NCBI GenBank assembly: GCA_030280995.1
Contig: JASXTE010000124.1
Span: forward strand, 49,304 to 113,303
Source of the DNA: Hemileia vastatrix
Taxonomy: Eukaryota > Basidiomycota > Pucciniomycetes > Pucciniales > Zaghouaniaceae
Reading direction: 5' to 3'
DNA: 64,000 bases
Shown here piece after piece: positions 62,504 to 64,000 of the stretch (positions within the stretch are counted from its first letter, which is position 1; each line of letters begins with the position of its first letter). The translations under genes and the position numbers were made by a program. The notes beneath the pieces are model-generated. The model had not been told where the DNA came from and searched no databases. It saw only the letters and a list, made by a program, of their open reading frames with translations.

Positions 62504-64000
<1,497 letters not shown>

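Overview
The window is AT-rich nuclear DNA from an animal, most likely an arthropod. It has short GT-AG introns, many microsatellites (CAA, CAT, GA, AT, TTC, ACCA) and homopolymeric Asn/Ser/His tracts in its proteins. A Neurexin-IV-type septate-junction gene, par-1, a lone chemoreceptor-like 7-TM gene and a cluster of divergent ionotropic-receptor-like genes fit a small-genome chelicerate. An acariform mite is my best guess, inferred from gene content and compactness; no species-level marker was recognised. No bacterial, viral or CRISPR content was seen.

Layout. 0.3-1.2 kb: membrane-anchored SUEL-type lectin gene (+). 2-3.9 kb: UTP4/cirhin (-). 5.5-7.5 kb: WDR44-like Rab11 effector (+). 9.4-14.2 kb: three-exon MYORG-like GH31 protein (+) that appears to have lost its catalytic aspartates. 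15.9-17.1 kb: gustatory-receptor-like 7-TM protein (-). 17-24 kb: gene-poor, repeat-rich stretch with one membrane protein ending in a CaaX box (-). 24-31 kb: compact block of ZFYVE19/ANCHR, BTBD9, a sarcoglycan and MUS81 (all -). 31-35.7 kb: Neurexin-IV/CNTNAP (-) with two mutually exclusive discoidin exons. 36.6-39.4 kb: a divergent pair, TFB2M (-) and SPTLC2 (+). 39.9-40.5 kb: MAX (+). 42.2-46.1 kb: par-1/MARK kinase (-) carrying a frame-breaking 13-bp tandem duplication. 47.4-51.2 kb: reticulon (-) with two alternative N-termini, a 36-nt cassette exon and six LIR-like motifs. 52.3-62.1 kb: ionotropic-receptor-like cluster (+) containing one divergent gene, one intact duplicate, one internally deleted copy and one frameshifted copy. 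62.5-64 kb: 3' part of an ABCC/MRP transporter (-) with its second membrane domain missing, running off the window edge.

Most genes are unrelated housekeeping or junction genes that simply sit close together; apart from the two divergent pairs (TFB2M/SPTLC2, and ZFYVE19 with a small ORF) no functional grouping is implied. The receptor array is the only clear local gene-family expansion. Gene models were joined by hand: each exon junction was chosen so that GT-AG sites and reading phases agree, and total coding lengths divide by three unless a break is stated. Several independent frame breaks (par-1, receptor copy C, ABCC) could be real alleles or pseudogenes, or uncorrected assembly errors.
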